Positions 41,135-50,286 are shown, counted from the stretch's first letter. The stretch: 64,000 bases of DNA from JBFMCC01 sp037445635 (GCA_037445635.1 JBBIKC010000011.1:12837-76836), one strand, 5' to 3'. The notes: generated from the sequence alone by a model not told the origin. Translations and numbers: made by a program.

Positions 41135-42541
41135 ATGATCTTCACCACCTACGACTTCCTGCTTTTCTTTCTTATCGTCTTCGCGCTCTACTGGCTCGTG
41201 CGCCGCATGGCGTGGCAGAACATCCTTTTGCTGGTTGCCAGTTATGTCTTCTACGCCTGGGTGCATCCGTGGTACGCGCTCCTGCTGGGACTCTCGACTC
41301 TCGCCGATTACGGACTTGCCCTCGGCATCGCGCGTAACCGCACCCGTACGCGGATGTTCGTCGCGCTCAGCCTCGCCCTGAACGTGGGTGTGCTGGCCTT
41401 CTTCAAGTATTACAACTTCTTCAGCGATTCGCTCTTCGGACTTCTGTCTGGTCTGGGCCTCCAGGCTGATTTCCTGCTGGTACGGATTCTGCTCCCCGCG
41501 GGCCTGTCATTCTACACCCTCAAGAAACTCGCCTATCTGCTCGACGTGTCGCGCGGCACGCTCGAACCCGCACGCGACCTGATCGCCTTCGGCCTCTACG
41601 TATCCTTCTTTCCGCAAGTCACCGCGGGCCCGATGGACCGCGCCCAGAAACTCCTGCCGCAGATTCAAAGTCCGCGCACGTGGAAGGCCGAATATTTCTA
41701 CAACGCCTGGCCTCTGCTGGTGATGGGCTTCTTCAAGAAATTCGTCGTGGCCGATACCATCAAGACCATCGTGGACCGCGTCTTCGCCCTGGGCGAACCG
41801 ACCATCCTGCTGACCGCGGCCGCGACGCTCGGCTTCACTCTGCAAATCCTGGCCGATTTCTCCGCCTACACCGATCTCTCCCGCGCTATCGCGTATCTGC
41901 TCGGTTTCGATACGTCCGAGAATTTCAAATATCCGTATCTTTCCCTCACGCCCACCGACTTCTGGAATCGCTGGCACATCACATTATCCACCTGGCTGCG
42001 CGATTACATTTTCTTCCCCTTGCGCCGCGCGCTGCTCCGCCGGCAGGGGAGATTGCCCGACTGGCTGATTCAGTCCGCGCCGCCGCTGGTCACCATGCTG
42101 ATCAGCGGCATTTGGCACGGCGCGGGCTGGACGTTCGTGCTCTGGGGCCTGTGGTACGGAGTCTTGATCGTTGCCTATCAAATGCTCGGCATGGGCGGTA
42201 ACTGGAAGCCATCGAACAAACTTAAAACCTTCGCGGCCTGGCTGGTGATGTTCGTCTTCATCGTGTTCGGTTGGCTGTTATTCCGCGCCCCTTCGCTCGG
42301 ATGGGTGGTCAATGTGTTGGCTTCCAGTTCGCTGATTGGCACACTGGAAGAACAGGCCGTGGCGCTCATTGTCCTTTCGATGACCGCGTTCTACACTGCG
42401 CCTCTGGCGGTCAAATGGCTGATGGACCGCCGCCTCGCCCCGGACTCGTACATCCATGCGCTATACTACGCGGCCGCCACAGTAGCGGTGCTGGTCTATC
42501 TCAATTCATCCTCGCCCGATTTCATCTACTTCCAGTTCTAG
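41135..42541 (+). CDS. MBOAT family O-acyltransferase (AlgI/DltB-like)
   Basis: A 468-residue polytopic membrane protein. FFPQVTAGPMDRAQKLLPQI near residue 150, TDLSRAIAYLLGF, TDFWNRWHITLSTWLRDYIF near 275 and the catalytic His in ISGIWHGAGWTFVLWG near 330 define the AlgI branch of MBOAT. It moves an acyl group, usually acetyl, from the cytoplasm to an extracytoplasmic acceptor via a partner SGNH protein; two such partners are encoded on its two sides. Confidence 0.93.
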   Translation: MIFTTYDFLLFFLIVFALYWLVRRMAWQNILLLVASYVFYAWVHPWYALLLGLSTLADYGLALGIARNRTRTRMFVALSLALNVGVLAFFKYYNFFSDSLFGLLSGLGLQADFLLVRILLPAGLSFYTLKKLAYLLDVSRGTLEPARDLIAFGLYVSFFPQVTAGPMDRAQKLLPQIQSPRTWKAEYFYNAWPLLVMGFFKKFVVADTIKTIVDRVFALGEPTILLTAAATLGFTLQILADFSAYTDLSRAIAYLLGFDTSENFKYPYLSLTPTDFWNRWHITLSTWLRDYIFFPLRRALLRRQGRLPDWLIQSAPPLVTMLISGIWHGAGWTFVLWGLWYGVLIVAYQMLGMGGNWKPSNKLKTFAAWLVMFVFIVFGWLLFRAPSLGWVVNVLASSSLIGTLEEQAVALIVLSMTAFYTAPLAVKWLMDRRLAPDSYIHALYYAAATVAVLVYLNSSSPDFIYFQF

Positions 42542-42547
42542 TTCCCG

Positions 42548-43561
42548 ATGACCGCGTTCCGCCGATACGTGATATTTCTGTTGATTCTGTCGGGCGGGCT
42601 GTCCGTTTATGTTCAAACGCGTTACCAGCCCGGCTACCCCCGCGCCCCGGGTCCGCAACCGGATGCATTCGTCCGCCAGACTGTCAAAAGGGCGCTCGAA
42701 GAAACCCAGACGCAGGTCGTGATGCTGGGCGACTCGCTGCTCCAGACCGACATTGACGCGGCCTTGCTGTCCACAGCGCTGGGGATGGAAGTATACAGTG
42801 TGAGGGCGAGCGGGTCGGCCTCCGCGCTCTGGTACCTGGTATTGAAAAACAACATCGTCGAGGCGAGGCGCAAACCGCGGGCAGTCCTCATCCTTTTCCG
42901 CGATACGATGCTTACCCTTCCGGGCTATCGCGTGCACGGCAGTTACTTCATCCCCATTGACGAGTACGCCGCGCCGGACGACCTCGTGTTCATCGAACGC
43001 GCCTACCTCCGCCGGATGAATCCCCTCGAAAAACTGGCCGAAGCCTACCTTCCTGTCTATGGCGCCCGCTTGGATTTGCGCAAATCGCTGGACGCCGGCA
43101 TTCGTTACACCCCGCCCCGTCTGTTCCTGCAATGCGATGCCGCCTGCACCAACGGCGCGATGAACGCGGTTTTCCGGGCCGCCAATCTCGAGGCGAATCT
43201 GCTGGCGGAAGCGGTCGCGTCCGCGGAAGCCTACCTCTACGCGCCGCGCGCTCTCGATTTCGACAACAATGTGGAGGACTCCTTCCTGCCGGAGATCGTC
43301 CGCCTGTGCCGCGAAAACGGCATTCAACTGATCCTCGTGCGCGCCCGCACCCTGCGATTCGCCTCCGAACCGCCCGGCCTGAAGACCTACATGGACGACC
43401 TCGCTTCCTATCTGGACGAACGCGGGATTCCGCTCCTCGATTTTTCGCGCGACGAACGCCTCGTCCCGGCCCTGTTTGCGGATAATTTGCACCTGAACGA
43501 GGCCGGCAGGGCTGTATTTACGGAGATCCTGGCCGAGGCGTTGAAGCCGGTCCTAAAATAG
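42548..43561 (+). CDS. SGNH hydrolase-type, secreted, paralogue 2
   Basis: A 337-residue paralogue of the protein at 39371-40390, with the same layout: N-terminal anchor helix, block I VVMLGDSLLQTDIDAAL, RASGSASALWYLVLKNN, DERGIPLLDFSRDE and block V DNLHLNEAGRAVFTEILAEAL. Cysteines CDAACTN near residue 197 correspond to CDAPCSD in paralogue 1. It starts seven bases after the MBOAT stop. Its 3' end overlaps the convergent kinase-like gene by nine bases. Confidence 0.8.
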   Translation: MTAFRRYVIFLLILSGGLSVYVQTRYQPGYPRAPGPQPDAFVRQTVKRALEETQTQVVMLGDSLLQTDIDAALLSTALGMEVYSVRASGSASALWYLVLKNNIVEARRKPRAVLILFRDTMLTLPGYRVHGSYFIPIDEYAAPDDLVFIERAYLRRMNPLEKLAEAYLPVYGARLDLRKSLDAGIRYTPPRLFLQCDAACTNGAMNAVFRAANLEANLLAEAVASAEAYLYAPRALDFDNNVEDSFLPEIVRLCRENGIQLILVRARTLRFASEPPGLKTYMDDLASYLDERGIPLLDFSRDERLVPALFADNLHLNEAGRAVFTEILAEALKPVLK

Positions 43562-44254
43562 CAGGTGCCCCAGCAGGGCCGCGGCGGCGGTAACGGTCAG
43601 GTTGTCCACATCCCGGAAGGGCAGTGACTCGACCAGGGTCGCGCCCAGAGCGATCCCCGTAACGGGCAATAGAAAACGGGTGACCGGGCCGCTGAAGGCG
43701 CCCATCCACACGTAGACGGCGAAGATGAACATGGTCAACAACCATCCGCCAGCGAATACACTGACCGAGCCGAGCAGGCTTTTTTCGCGCGACCAGGGCA
43801 GGCTGGGAGAGTTGATGCGCCGCCCGACGATGTCTGCAATTCCGTCGCCGCCGCACATGATCATCAGCGCGGGGATGCCGATGAGCGAGTCCTTCCAGTA
43901 AATCAGCGTCAAAGCGACAAATGCGATGCCGTAGAACAGCGGTCCGCGCAGGATCTCGCGGCGGTCCCCCGTGCGCGACATGGCTTTTACAGCCGCCTCG
44001 TCTTTGATGACACCTGTGCCGACTAAAACGAACTGTATCGTAATGAGAAGCGGGACCAGCGCGGCCAGCCAGCGCCCATTTTGAACGTCGGAGAACATCA
44101 GCCAGCAAAGCACGAAGATCGGCCCGGTACCGATATGGATAAGTTTGCGGCTCATCTTGCTTTCGATCCATCCCCGCTGGGCGATAAAGTCCATCAGGCG
44201 CAGGAAGGCGACGGCAATGATGAAGGTGATCACAAGCGCAATATAGTTGTTCAT
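43553..44254 (-). CDS. Phytol/dolichol kinase-like, phosphatidate cytidylyltransferase-fold membrane protein
   Basis: A 233-residue protein with seven hydrophobic helices. KMSRKLIHIGTGPIFVL near residue 33, CGGDGIADIVGRR near 135, WSREKSLLGSVSVFAGGW near 155 and ATLVESLPFRDVDNLTV near 205 match the SEC59/VTE5/DGK1-type CTP-dependent kinases. Substrate may be a polyprenol, phytol or diacylglycerol. ATG at 44254 replaces a longer frame that is only a hairpin region. Convergent with the SGNH/MBOAT operon. Confidence 0.83.
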   Translation of the reverse strand: MNNYIALVITFIIAVAFLRLMDFIAQRGWIESKMSRKLIHIGTGPIFVLCWLMFSDVQNGRWLAALVPLLITIQFVLVGTGVIKDEAAVKAMSRTGDRREILRGPLFYGIAFVALTLIYWKDSLIGIPALMIMCGGDGIADIVGRRINSPSLPWSREKSLLGSVSVFAGGWLLTMFIFAVYVWMGAFSGPVTRFLLPVTGIALGATLVESLPFRDVDNLTVTAAAALLGHLLF

Positions 44255-44294
44255 GGTTGGGTCCTGTGGGTGGGATTTGCCTGTAATAACACAA

Positions 44295-44318
44295 AACGCC
44301 GCGTTCCAGCGCGGCGTT
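44295..44318. terminator. Hairpin AACGCCGCG / CGCGGCGTT
   Basis: 9-bp perfect stem with six-base loop upstream of the kinase-like gene; followed on the plus strand by TTCGCTTTC. May end the surface-protein transcript or read-through. Confidence 0.45.
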
Positions 44319-44399
44319 TCGCTTTCGAGCGCCGGGCTTGCTCTTCGGGCGCTCTCTTCTGCCGGGGCGTCATCCGCTACGGGTGATTTGTCTATGAAA

Positions 44400-44426
44400 G
44401 GGCCGCGTCTTATGCTGACGCGGCCC
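44400..44426 (-). terminator. Terminator hairpin of the surface-protein gene
   Basis: GGGCCGCGTC / GACGCGGCCC, 10-bp perfect stem, seven-base loop, then TTTC on the minus strand, 23 bases after the stop codon. Confidence 0.65.
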
Positions 44427-44448
44427 TGCATGGAATTAGCCAGTTAAC

Positions 44449-47400
44449 TTATTGAAGCGTGAACGACCTCGCTTCCGACCACAGGCTTGGCCCATTGGGG
44501 CCATTCGTCCTGACCCGCCAGTAGAGGGTGACGTTAAGGGGCAGGTTGGTGGTGGGAGTGTAAGTGGATGTTGTAACGGTCTTGTTCACTACCAATTGGG
44601 TGAAGGCGAAGTTCCTCGATACCTGGATGGTGTAACTGGATGCGCCGATCACATCCTCCCAATCGAACGTCGGACGCGGGCCGGAGAGGACGTCCAGATT
44701 GGCCGGGGTCACCAGAGTCGGCGGCAGGAGGGCGGTACGGAAGTAACGGCTGATGGACCAGGCGCTGTATTCCAGGTCGCTGTTCACGGCTCTCACGCGC
44801 CAGTAGAACTTGGTGTTGGCGGTCAGGTCGGTCGCCGGCTCGTACTCCGAGGCGGTAATGTCGCCTGCGCCTACGTTGACATCCAGCGTCAGGTTTGTGA
44901 AAGCCGCGTCGGTTGCGATCTGCAACTGGTAGTGGCTGAAGGTTGTCCCCGCCGGCAGAGTGGAGTTGGACCAGTTCAACAACAGCGTGTAATCGGTGAC
45001 CAGGGCGTTATTGGCCGGAGCAGACAGATTGGGCGTTGAGGGCGGGTTGCCTGTCGTGAAGGACCAGATCGTGGAATACTCGCTCGGTCCGTTGACGGCG
45101 TTGGTGCGCACTCTCCAGTAATACGTGGTGTCCGCCGCCAGATTGATTGCTGGCATGAATGTCGAGGAACTCACATTGGCGTTGACTGTGATGATCCCGA
45201 AAGTTGCCGCGGTGGAGATTTGGATGGTGTAGGAGGTCGCGCCCGGCACGTCATTCCAGTCGAAGGTTGGACGCTTGTTGAGCAGGATCTCATTATTCGA
45301 CGGGGCCGACAGCGTCGGCGGCAGGACAGCCGTACGGAAAGAACGGGCGGCGGACCAGTTGCTGTAGTGTCCATCGGTATTGTAGGCTCGTACGCGCCAG
45401 TAATACCTGGTGTTGGGCGACAGATCGGAGACGGGCGTGTACTCGGAGTTCGTCTCCGGGCCGCCAATCTCCACGCTTGTCGGTGACGTGAACGCGCTGT
45501 CCGTTGCTATCTGAAGTTCGTATTTATCGAAGGTCGTCCCGGCCGGGAGTTTGACATTGGCCCAATCGAGGCGCGGAGTGTAGTCCCTGACGAGGGCGGC
45601 GTTGGCAGGAGCAAGCAGAAGCGGGATTGAGGGCGGATTGGCAGTGGTGAGGGTGCGCACTTCGGACCACAGATTGAAGCCGACGCCATTGGCCTTGACG
45701 CGCCAATAGAGCAGGGAGTTGGCAGGAAGGGATCGAATGGCAGTATAGGTTGAGGTCGTAACCCTTGCGTTCACCAGGAGCGATCCGAAGTTGCTATACT
45801 TTGAAACCTGAATGCTGTAGTTAACTGCTCCGTTTACATCCTCCCAGTCAAAAGTCGGCTGGTTGTAAATCAGCGCCGTTCCGTTGACCGGTGAGATGAG
45901 CAAGGGCAGGGTCAGGAACTGCGCCGTGACCGTTTCGTTTCCATCAATTACGATGGATTGCGGGTTTGCATTCCCAGAAAGCCCGCCGGACCAGCCCGCG
46001 AAGTCCCAGCCCAGGGTTGGTGTTGCCGTCAATTCGACCACATCGCCGTAGTTGTAAAAGGCCTGGTCGGGATTTCTGCTCACGGAACCGCTTCCGAGGA
46101 TGTCCACCGTCAGGGTGTAGCCGATGGCGGTGAAAGTGGCAGTGACGGACTTGTTGCCGTCAATCGTGACGTTGACCGGGTTGACGGAGCCGGACAGATC
46201 ACCGCTCCAACCGGAGAAGGACCAGCCGGGGTCGGGCATAGCGGTCAGCTGCACGATATCGCCGTAGTGATAAGTAGCCTGGTCGGGATTCCTGGTCACC
46301 GTGCCGTTTCCCACAGTATTCACCGTCAAGGTGTATTCGTTCTGCGTGAAAGTGGCGGTGACGGTTTCGTTAGCGTCAATGGTGATGTTGACCGGGTTGA
46401 CCATGCCGGTCACGCTGCCGCTCCAGGCGGAGAAGGACCATCCGATGGAGGGCGTGGCTGTCAACTGTACGACATCGCCATAATGGTAGGTGGCCTGGTC
46501 GGGATCCTTGGTCACCGTGCCGCTGCCCGTGACGTTCACAGTCAGGGTGTACTCGGCCTGGGTGTAATTGACGCTCGCGGCATGTGCGCCGGCGGGCATG
46601 GTGACGGTGTTGCTGGTTGCGGTGCTGGAGTTGTTGTTGGTGCCGGTCCAACTGCTGACCTGCCAGCCCGCGTTCGGCGTTGCAGTTAAATCTATGACCG
46701 CGCCTTCAACGTATTGACCGGCTGCACAGCCCGGTGAGTTGGCAGGATCGGGCGATGGATCGCTTCCATTGCCGGTATGGCTAAGCGTCAGGGCGTAGCA
46801 GACGGGGACATCAACCAGCCACGTGTAGGAGGCCGGCGTGGGGTCGGGAGTGCCATGACTTTCTACGGCACGCACCTCAAAGGTGTGACTGCTGTTACTT
46901 AGACCGGTGTAATCCTTTGGGCTGGTGCAGGCGCTGAAGCCGCCTCCATCCAATTGGCACTCGAAGGTTGCAGTGGCATCTTCGCTTACAAAAGTGAATG
47001 TGGCGCTGCTGCTCAGGCTCGGGTCCGGCGGATTGCCGGTGATGGTAGTATCGGGGGCGATGCTGAAGACCATCGGATCGCTCCACGGACCAATGCCGGA
47101 TGTATTTCGTCCCCTTACCCACCAAGTATGCGACCCTCCGGACAAAGTCAGTGGATGTGTGACCGAGCAGATCGCTCCGGCGCATATATCCGCTTGGTCA
47201 TACGTTTCATAGATTAACTCTTCTCCGTTTGGACCAACGACTCCAAGTGTATATTCATCCGCATCAACTACTGCGTTCCATGTATAAGTGGGATTGTAAG
47301 TGTTACCGATGTTCCCTTCCGGGGATATCAATACCACCTTTTCTGGCACAAAGGCGATGGTCAATAAAGGTTTGTTGGATAGCGCCTGTGCCGCCGCATC

Positions 47401-47529
47401 CTGGGTCGGTACTCCAACGGCTGTGATAAGGAAGACCAGGACCATGATCACTGGTCCGAATGTGACGCGCCGAACATGGTAGGTTGCGTTGTTCATCTTC
47501 TGGGCCAAAAATGAAATAGTCTTGAACAT
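44449..47529 (-). CDS. Large repetitive surface/secreted protein with InlB-like and fibronectin-III-like repeats
   Basis: A 1026-residue exported protein. A hydrophobic signal (about residues 28-50, ending AAAQA) is followed by an Ig/FN3-like region, a hinge (PDPSLSSSATFTF), four Listeria-Bacteroides-type repeats (YTLTVN..GSGTV, YGDVVQLTATP, GWSFSAWSG), three of them close copies of about 72 residues, then five FN3-like domains in the order A-B-A-B-A (A: PTFDWEDVNGA; B: LDWANVKLPAGTTF). No LPXTG or other anchor is visible at the C-terminus. ATG at 47529 follows GGAGG. Likely an adhesin or matrix protein. Confidence 0.82.
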   Translation of the reverse strand: MFKTISFLAQKMNNATYHVRRVTFGPVIMVLVFLITAVGVPTQDAAAQALSNKPLLTIAFVPEKVVLISPEGNIGNTYNPTYTWNAVVDADEYTLGVVGPNGEELIYETYDQADICAGAICSVTHPLTLSGGSHTWWVRGRNTSGIGPWSDPMVFSIAPDTTITGNPPDPSLSSSATFTFVSEDATATFECQLDGGGFSACTSPKDYTGLSNSSHTFEVRAVESHGTPDPTPASYTWLVDVPVCYALTLSHTGNGSDPSPDPANSPGCAAGQYVEGAVIDLTATPNAGWQVSSWTGTNNNSSTATSNTVTMPAGAHAASVNYTQAEYTLTVNVTGSGTVTKDPDQATYHYGDVVQLTATPSIGWSFSAWSGSVTGMVNPVNITIDANETVTATFTQNEYTLTVNTVGNGTVTRNPDQATYHYGDIVQLTAMPDPGWSFSGWSGDLSGSVNPVNVTIDGNKSVTATFTAIGYTLTVDILGSGSVSRNPDQAFYNYGDVVELTATPTLGWDFAGWSGGLSGNANPQSIVIDGNETVTAQFLTLPLLISPVNGTALIYNQPTFDWEDVNGAVNYSIQVSKYSNFGSLLVNARVTTSTYTAIRSLPANSLLYWRVKANGVGFNLWSEVRTLTTANPPSIPLLLAPANAALVRDYTPRLDWANVKLPAGTTFDKYELQIATDSAFTSPTSVEIGGPETNSEYTPVSDLSPNTRYYWRVRAYNTDGHYSNWSAARSFRTAVLPPTLSAPSNNEILLNKRPTFDWNDVPGATSYTIQISTAATFGIITVNANVSSSTFMPAINLAADTTYYWRVRTNAVNGPSEYSTIWSFTTGNPPSTPNLSAPANNALVTDYTLLLNWSNSTLPAGTTFSHYQLQIATDAAFTNLTLDVNVGAGDITASEYEPATDLTANTKFYWRVRAVNSDLEYSAWSISRYFRTALLPPTLVTPANLDVLSGPRPTFDWEDVIGASSYTIQVSRNFAFTQLVVNKTVTTSTYTPTTNLPLNVTLYWRVRTNGPNGPSLWSEARSFTLQ

Positions 47530-47693
47530 TGTGCCTCCAGCGGGTGAAAAGAGACGGTTTCTGTTTGACGCCTTGCATGGGTAGTTGATGCCGGGTCTTT
47601 CATACGGGCAAGCGCAACCTGCATGGCCACTTGCTGCCTCGATTGTCTCGCCACTGCTGAAACCGCCTAACAAATCTGCAAGGCGCAGATACC

Positions 47694-47721
47694 ATTATAT
47701 GGATTACGAAATAAAAGTCAA
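47694..47721 (-). promoter_or_regulatory. Consensus sigma-70 promoter of the surface-protein gene
   Basis: TTGACT, 16-base spacer, TATAAT on the minus strand, leaving an untranslated leader of about 155 bases before the ATG at 47529. The leader is not matched to any riboswitch class I know. Confidence 0.8.
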
Positions 47722-47789
47722 GTTAAATTTTAATTTTTAATTTGATTTTTTAAATCCATATGCCCCGCTCGCTGAAACCGTACTGAAAC

Positions 47790-48704
47790 TTAGAAAGCCG
47801 CCTCGACTCGCATATCAATGATCCCGTCCATGATTGGATACCCGGTGCGGCAATTCGTGCATTCGAACCCATTTGCGGTCCGCTTCAGTTCTGCCTTACA
47901 ACGCGGGCATGCCAGCAGGCTTTCCACGTCGGTCGAGGGCCTGAGCGTCTCCTTATTTCGGGAGATTCCCCTACAGAATATCCACGGAGCCAGGAACAGG
48001 TTGCCGAGCAAGGGCGCCCAAAAGTCGCCGCGCGGCACCCATTTGGAAAATTTCCCCAGGGGCTTCTCGAATTTGTCGAAGACGCCCGCCCCGCGATAAA
48101 TAAAGTCGCCAAATCCGGCAGCGGTCAGTAGTTCCGTGACGTAGGCGGGATGATGGCGGAATAAATTTGCTTGTTCGGCGAATGGTTCCCGCGTAAAGGG
48201 GTTGAATGGGGCCGCTTTCAGCAGATACTTTACCATCTGCAGGGCATTTCTTTTATTGCTATACGTCATCACGAAGTACCCGCCGTTGCATGACACCCTG
48301 CCGATATGATTCAGGCATTTCGCAGGATCGGTGAGGTGATGGAGGACTAGAACCATCAGAACAGTATCAAAGGCGGCAGGATGAAAAGGGAGGCAATGGA
48401 TATCTCCGGCCACGTAACATGCTTTGCCGTGTGTATTTTTCTGAGCCTCTCGTAACAGCGACAATGAGCCATCGAACATGACAATATCCTGGAAGCGGCC
48501 CAGATAGCAATCGGACATTCGGCCATAGCCGCAACCTAGATCGAGGATGCGGTTGCCCGTTGGAGGCAGCAATTCGCGAACGATGGCATGTTCGAGTTCG
48601 TTTAATCTTTGTTTGTCCGCGGCGTTCCAATACTCATGATATTCCACCCCTTCGTAGATGTTATATGCGGCGGGCAGATCACTTGGAGGGATGATGTTTT
48701 TCAT
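47790..48704 (-). CDS. SAM-dependent methyltransferase with C-terminal zinc/Trm112-like domain
   Basis: A 304-residue class I methyltransferase. Motif I is RILDLGCGYGRMSDCY near residue 52, acidic motif II VMFDGS, motif IV DTVLMVLVLHHL. The C-terminus (residues 265-300) is a zinc-ribbon-like Trm112 domain, LACPRCKAELKR and CTNCRTGYPIMDGIIDMR. ATG at 48704 gives the standard N-terminus; a TTG at 48761 overlapping the radical SAM stop would add 19 residues. Lower GC than the window average. Located directly downstream of the radical SAM gene, probably in one transcript. Confidence 0.82.
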   Translation of the reverse strand: MKNIIPPSDLPAAYNIYEGVEYHEYWNAADKQRLNELEHAIVRELLPPTGNRILDLGCGYGRMSDCYLGRFQDIVMFDGSLSLLREAQKNTHGKACYVAGDIHCLPFHPAAFDTVLMVLVLHHLTDPAKCLNHIGRVSCNGGYFVMTYSNKRNALQMVKYLLKAAPFNPFTREPFAEQANLFRHHPAYVTELLTAAGFGDFIYRGAGVFDKFEKPLGKFSKWVPRGDFWAPLLGNLFLAPWIFCRGISRNKETLRPSTDVESLLACPRCKAELKRTANGFECTNCRTGYPIMDGIIDMRVEAAF

Positions 48705-48753
48705 TTCAGGCAAATTCCATCTGGATGCGGCCTGGGTTTGTTGCTGAAGCCGC

Positions 48754-49998
48754 CTAGACAACGACTAGATAATCGGTGCCGATCTCATCCAGTTCCCGCT
48801 GAAGCTTACCGACCCTTAGTTCGATGACCTCGGGCGACAGTTTATTACCAGTAGAGTAGGCAACTGTATTCGGGACATCGTTGTAGATGAAAATGTGGAC
48901 GCTGTCGAAGTGCGTGTGGCGGAGAAAAGCGATCGTTGCGTAAAGGTCTTCCTCGGTCTCTCCGGGATATCCGACGATCATGTCTGTAGTCAATGCCAGG
49001 CCGGGTGAATGTTTTTTCAAAGCCACCACCGCTTCCCGGATTTTGTCAACATTGCTGTATCGGCGCATTGCGGTGAGCATCTTCCTGCTGCCGGACTGAA
49101 TGGGACAATGAATTCCTCCGATTTTCCTGGTTTTCAGGATGGGCGGAAGATCTTCCATATACTTGACCAGCCAGATCGGAGAGAGATTCCAAATTTGTAC
49201 CCGGTAGTCGCCTTCTACTGCGAGCAGGGTGTTCAACAGATCGGGAAAGGTCTTGCCGATATCGGTACCGTAGGCTCCGATATCGTCTGCTATCAATTCG
49301 AATTCGCTGTGACCTTTGCTGACGCCCTCGACGAATTCGGCTCGACACTCCTCTAGGGGTTTGCTGTGGAATTTGCCCACAGCGGATCGAACGGCGCAAT
49401 ATGAACAGTGTTGGTTGCATCCCCAGGAAATCCTGATGGAAAACGGCACGATCTCGGCAGCCGACTGCTTCTTGAGCACCTTGTCAAACAGTCGTGGGAT
49501 TTCTTTTTTGACGATATATCTGACGGATAATTTCCTGAAGGATTTAAGTTTTTCCACGGCCACCTGGAGAAACTGGCGGCCGAACAACCTCTCGTACGAG
49601 GGCCAATAGCGATTGGCGTCTTTGAGTTCCGAGAACTTAATCCGCATGTTCGGAAAATATTCGTCGAGTTTATTGATGTCTGATGTCGGAATGCTGATTC
49701 CCCCATGAACGGTCGTCAATTTATGCTGATTAATGGCGGGGAGGCACCCGCCTACAACCAATTCCCCGCCCAGTTTCTTTAAGTTATGGATACGGCTGAT
49801 CGAAGTAGCCTCCCTTTCGAGTGAGACGGCGCATGTGATCAACAGCATCAGGTCCGCCTCGCGCGGATCTTTCACGATCCGGTATCCGTTGCTTTCAAAA
49901 AATGACGCGATCTTTTGAGCGTCGAGCTTCCTGCGGTTACAAGCGGCATGAACAGCCTCGACATAGACTCTTCCCGCAGGGATGAGCTGGGATTTCAT
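48754..49998 (-). CDS. Radical SAM enzyme of the MiaB/RimO-like methylthiotransferase group, lacking TRAM domain
   Basis: A 414-residue protein. The N-terminal UPF0004-like domain has three spaced cysteines (HAACNRRKLDA, LLITCAVS, VVGGCLPAI) expected to bind a second Fe-S cluster. The radical SAM cluster motif is RISWGCNQHCSYCAVR near residue 195, with IQSGSRKML and DMIVGYPGETEEDL downstream. The usual C-terminal TRAM RNA-binding domain is missing, so a tRNA or ribosomal-protein target is doubtful; a peptide or small molecule is possible. It has its own consensus promoter and lies in lower-GC DNA next to a tRNA. Confidence 0.85.
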   Translation of the reverse strand: MKSQLIPAGRVYVEAVHAACNRRKLDAQKIASFFESNGYRIVKDPREADLMLLITCAVSLEREATSISRIHNLKKLGGELVVGGCLPAINQHKLTTVHGGISIPTSDINKLDEYFPNMRIKFSELKDANRYWPSYERLFGRQFLQVAVEKLKSFRKLSVRYIVKKEIPRLFDKVLKKQSAAEIVPFSIRISWGCNQHCSYCAVRSAVGKFHSKPLEECRAEFVEGVSKGHSEFELIADDIGAYGTDIGKTFPDLLNTLLAVEGDYRVQIWNLSPIWLVKYMEDLPPILKTRKIGGIHCPIQSGSRKMLTAMRRYSNVDKIREAVVALKKHSPGLALTTDMIVGYPGETEEDLYATIAFLRHTHFDSVHIFIYNDVPNTVAYSTGNKLSPEVIELRVGKLQRELDEIGTDYLVVV

Positions 49999-50109
49999 TG
50001 CGTCTCCTAATGACGTTTAGTGAAGGATCAAACACCGTGCTTTTATCGGCTTGCAACTTTCCCCGCACCACTAAAGCGACACACAACAAAGTTGATAAAC
50101 TTATTCAGT

Positions 50110-50137
50110 ATTATAGTGGTTGCAAACCGTTTGTCAA
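50110..50137 (-). promoter_or_regulatory. Consensus sigma-70 promoter of the radical SAM gene
   Basis: TTGACA, 16-base spacer, TATAAT on the minus strand, about 110 bases before the ATG at 49998. Both hexamers are perfect. Confidence 0.85.
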
Positions 50138-50219
50138 GCCTCAGTTTTAAATCAAATTAGTGATCGGATTTGAATAGTGTTTTAGGCCCAACAACCGCCA
50201 GCTTAACAAAGGCGGGACA

Positions 50220-50264
50220 GGCAGCCAACCGCTTAAACGAAAGGTGGGCCCGGCAGGATACGAA
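50220..50264. repeat. Duplicate of tRNA 3' end and flank (att-like), outer copy
   Basis: Matches 50287-50331 with one mismatch over 45 bases. The repeat covers the last 20 bases of the tRNA gene (complement) and 25 bases beyond it, as expected of an integrase attachment site. The copies are 67 bases apart, so no cargo lies between them now. Confidence 0.75.
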
Positions 50265-50286
50265 TATCATCCCCTGAATGGGGGCC

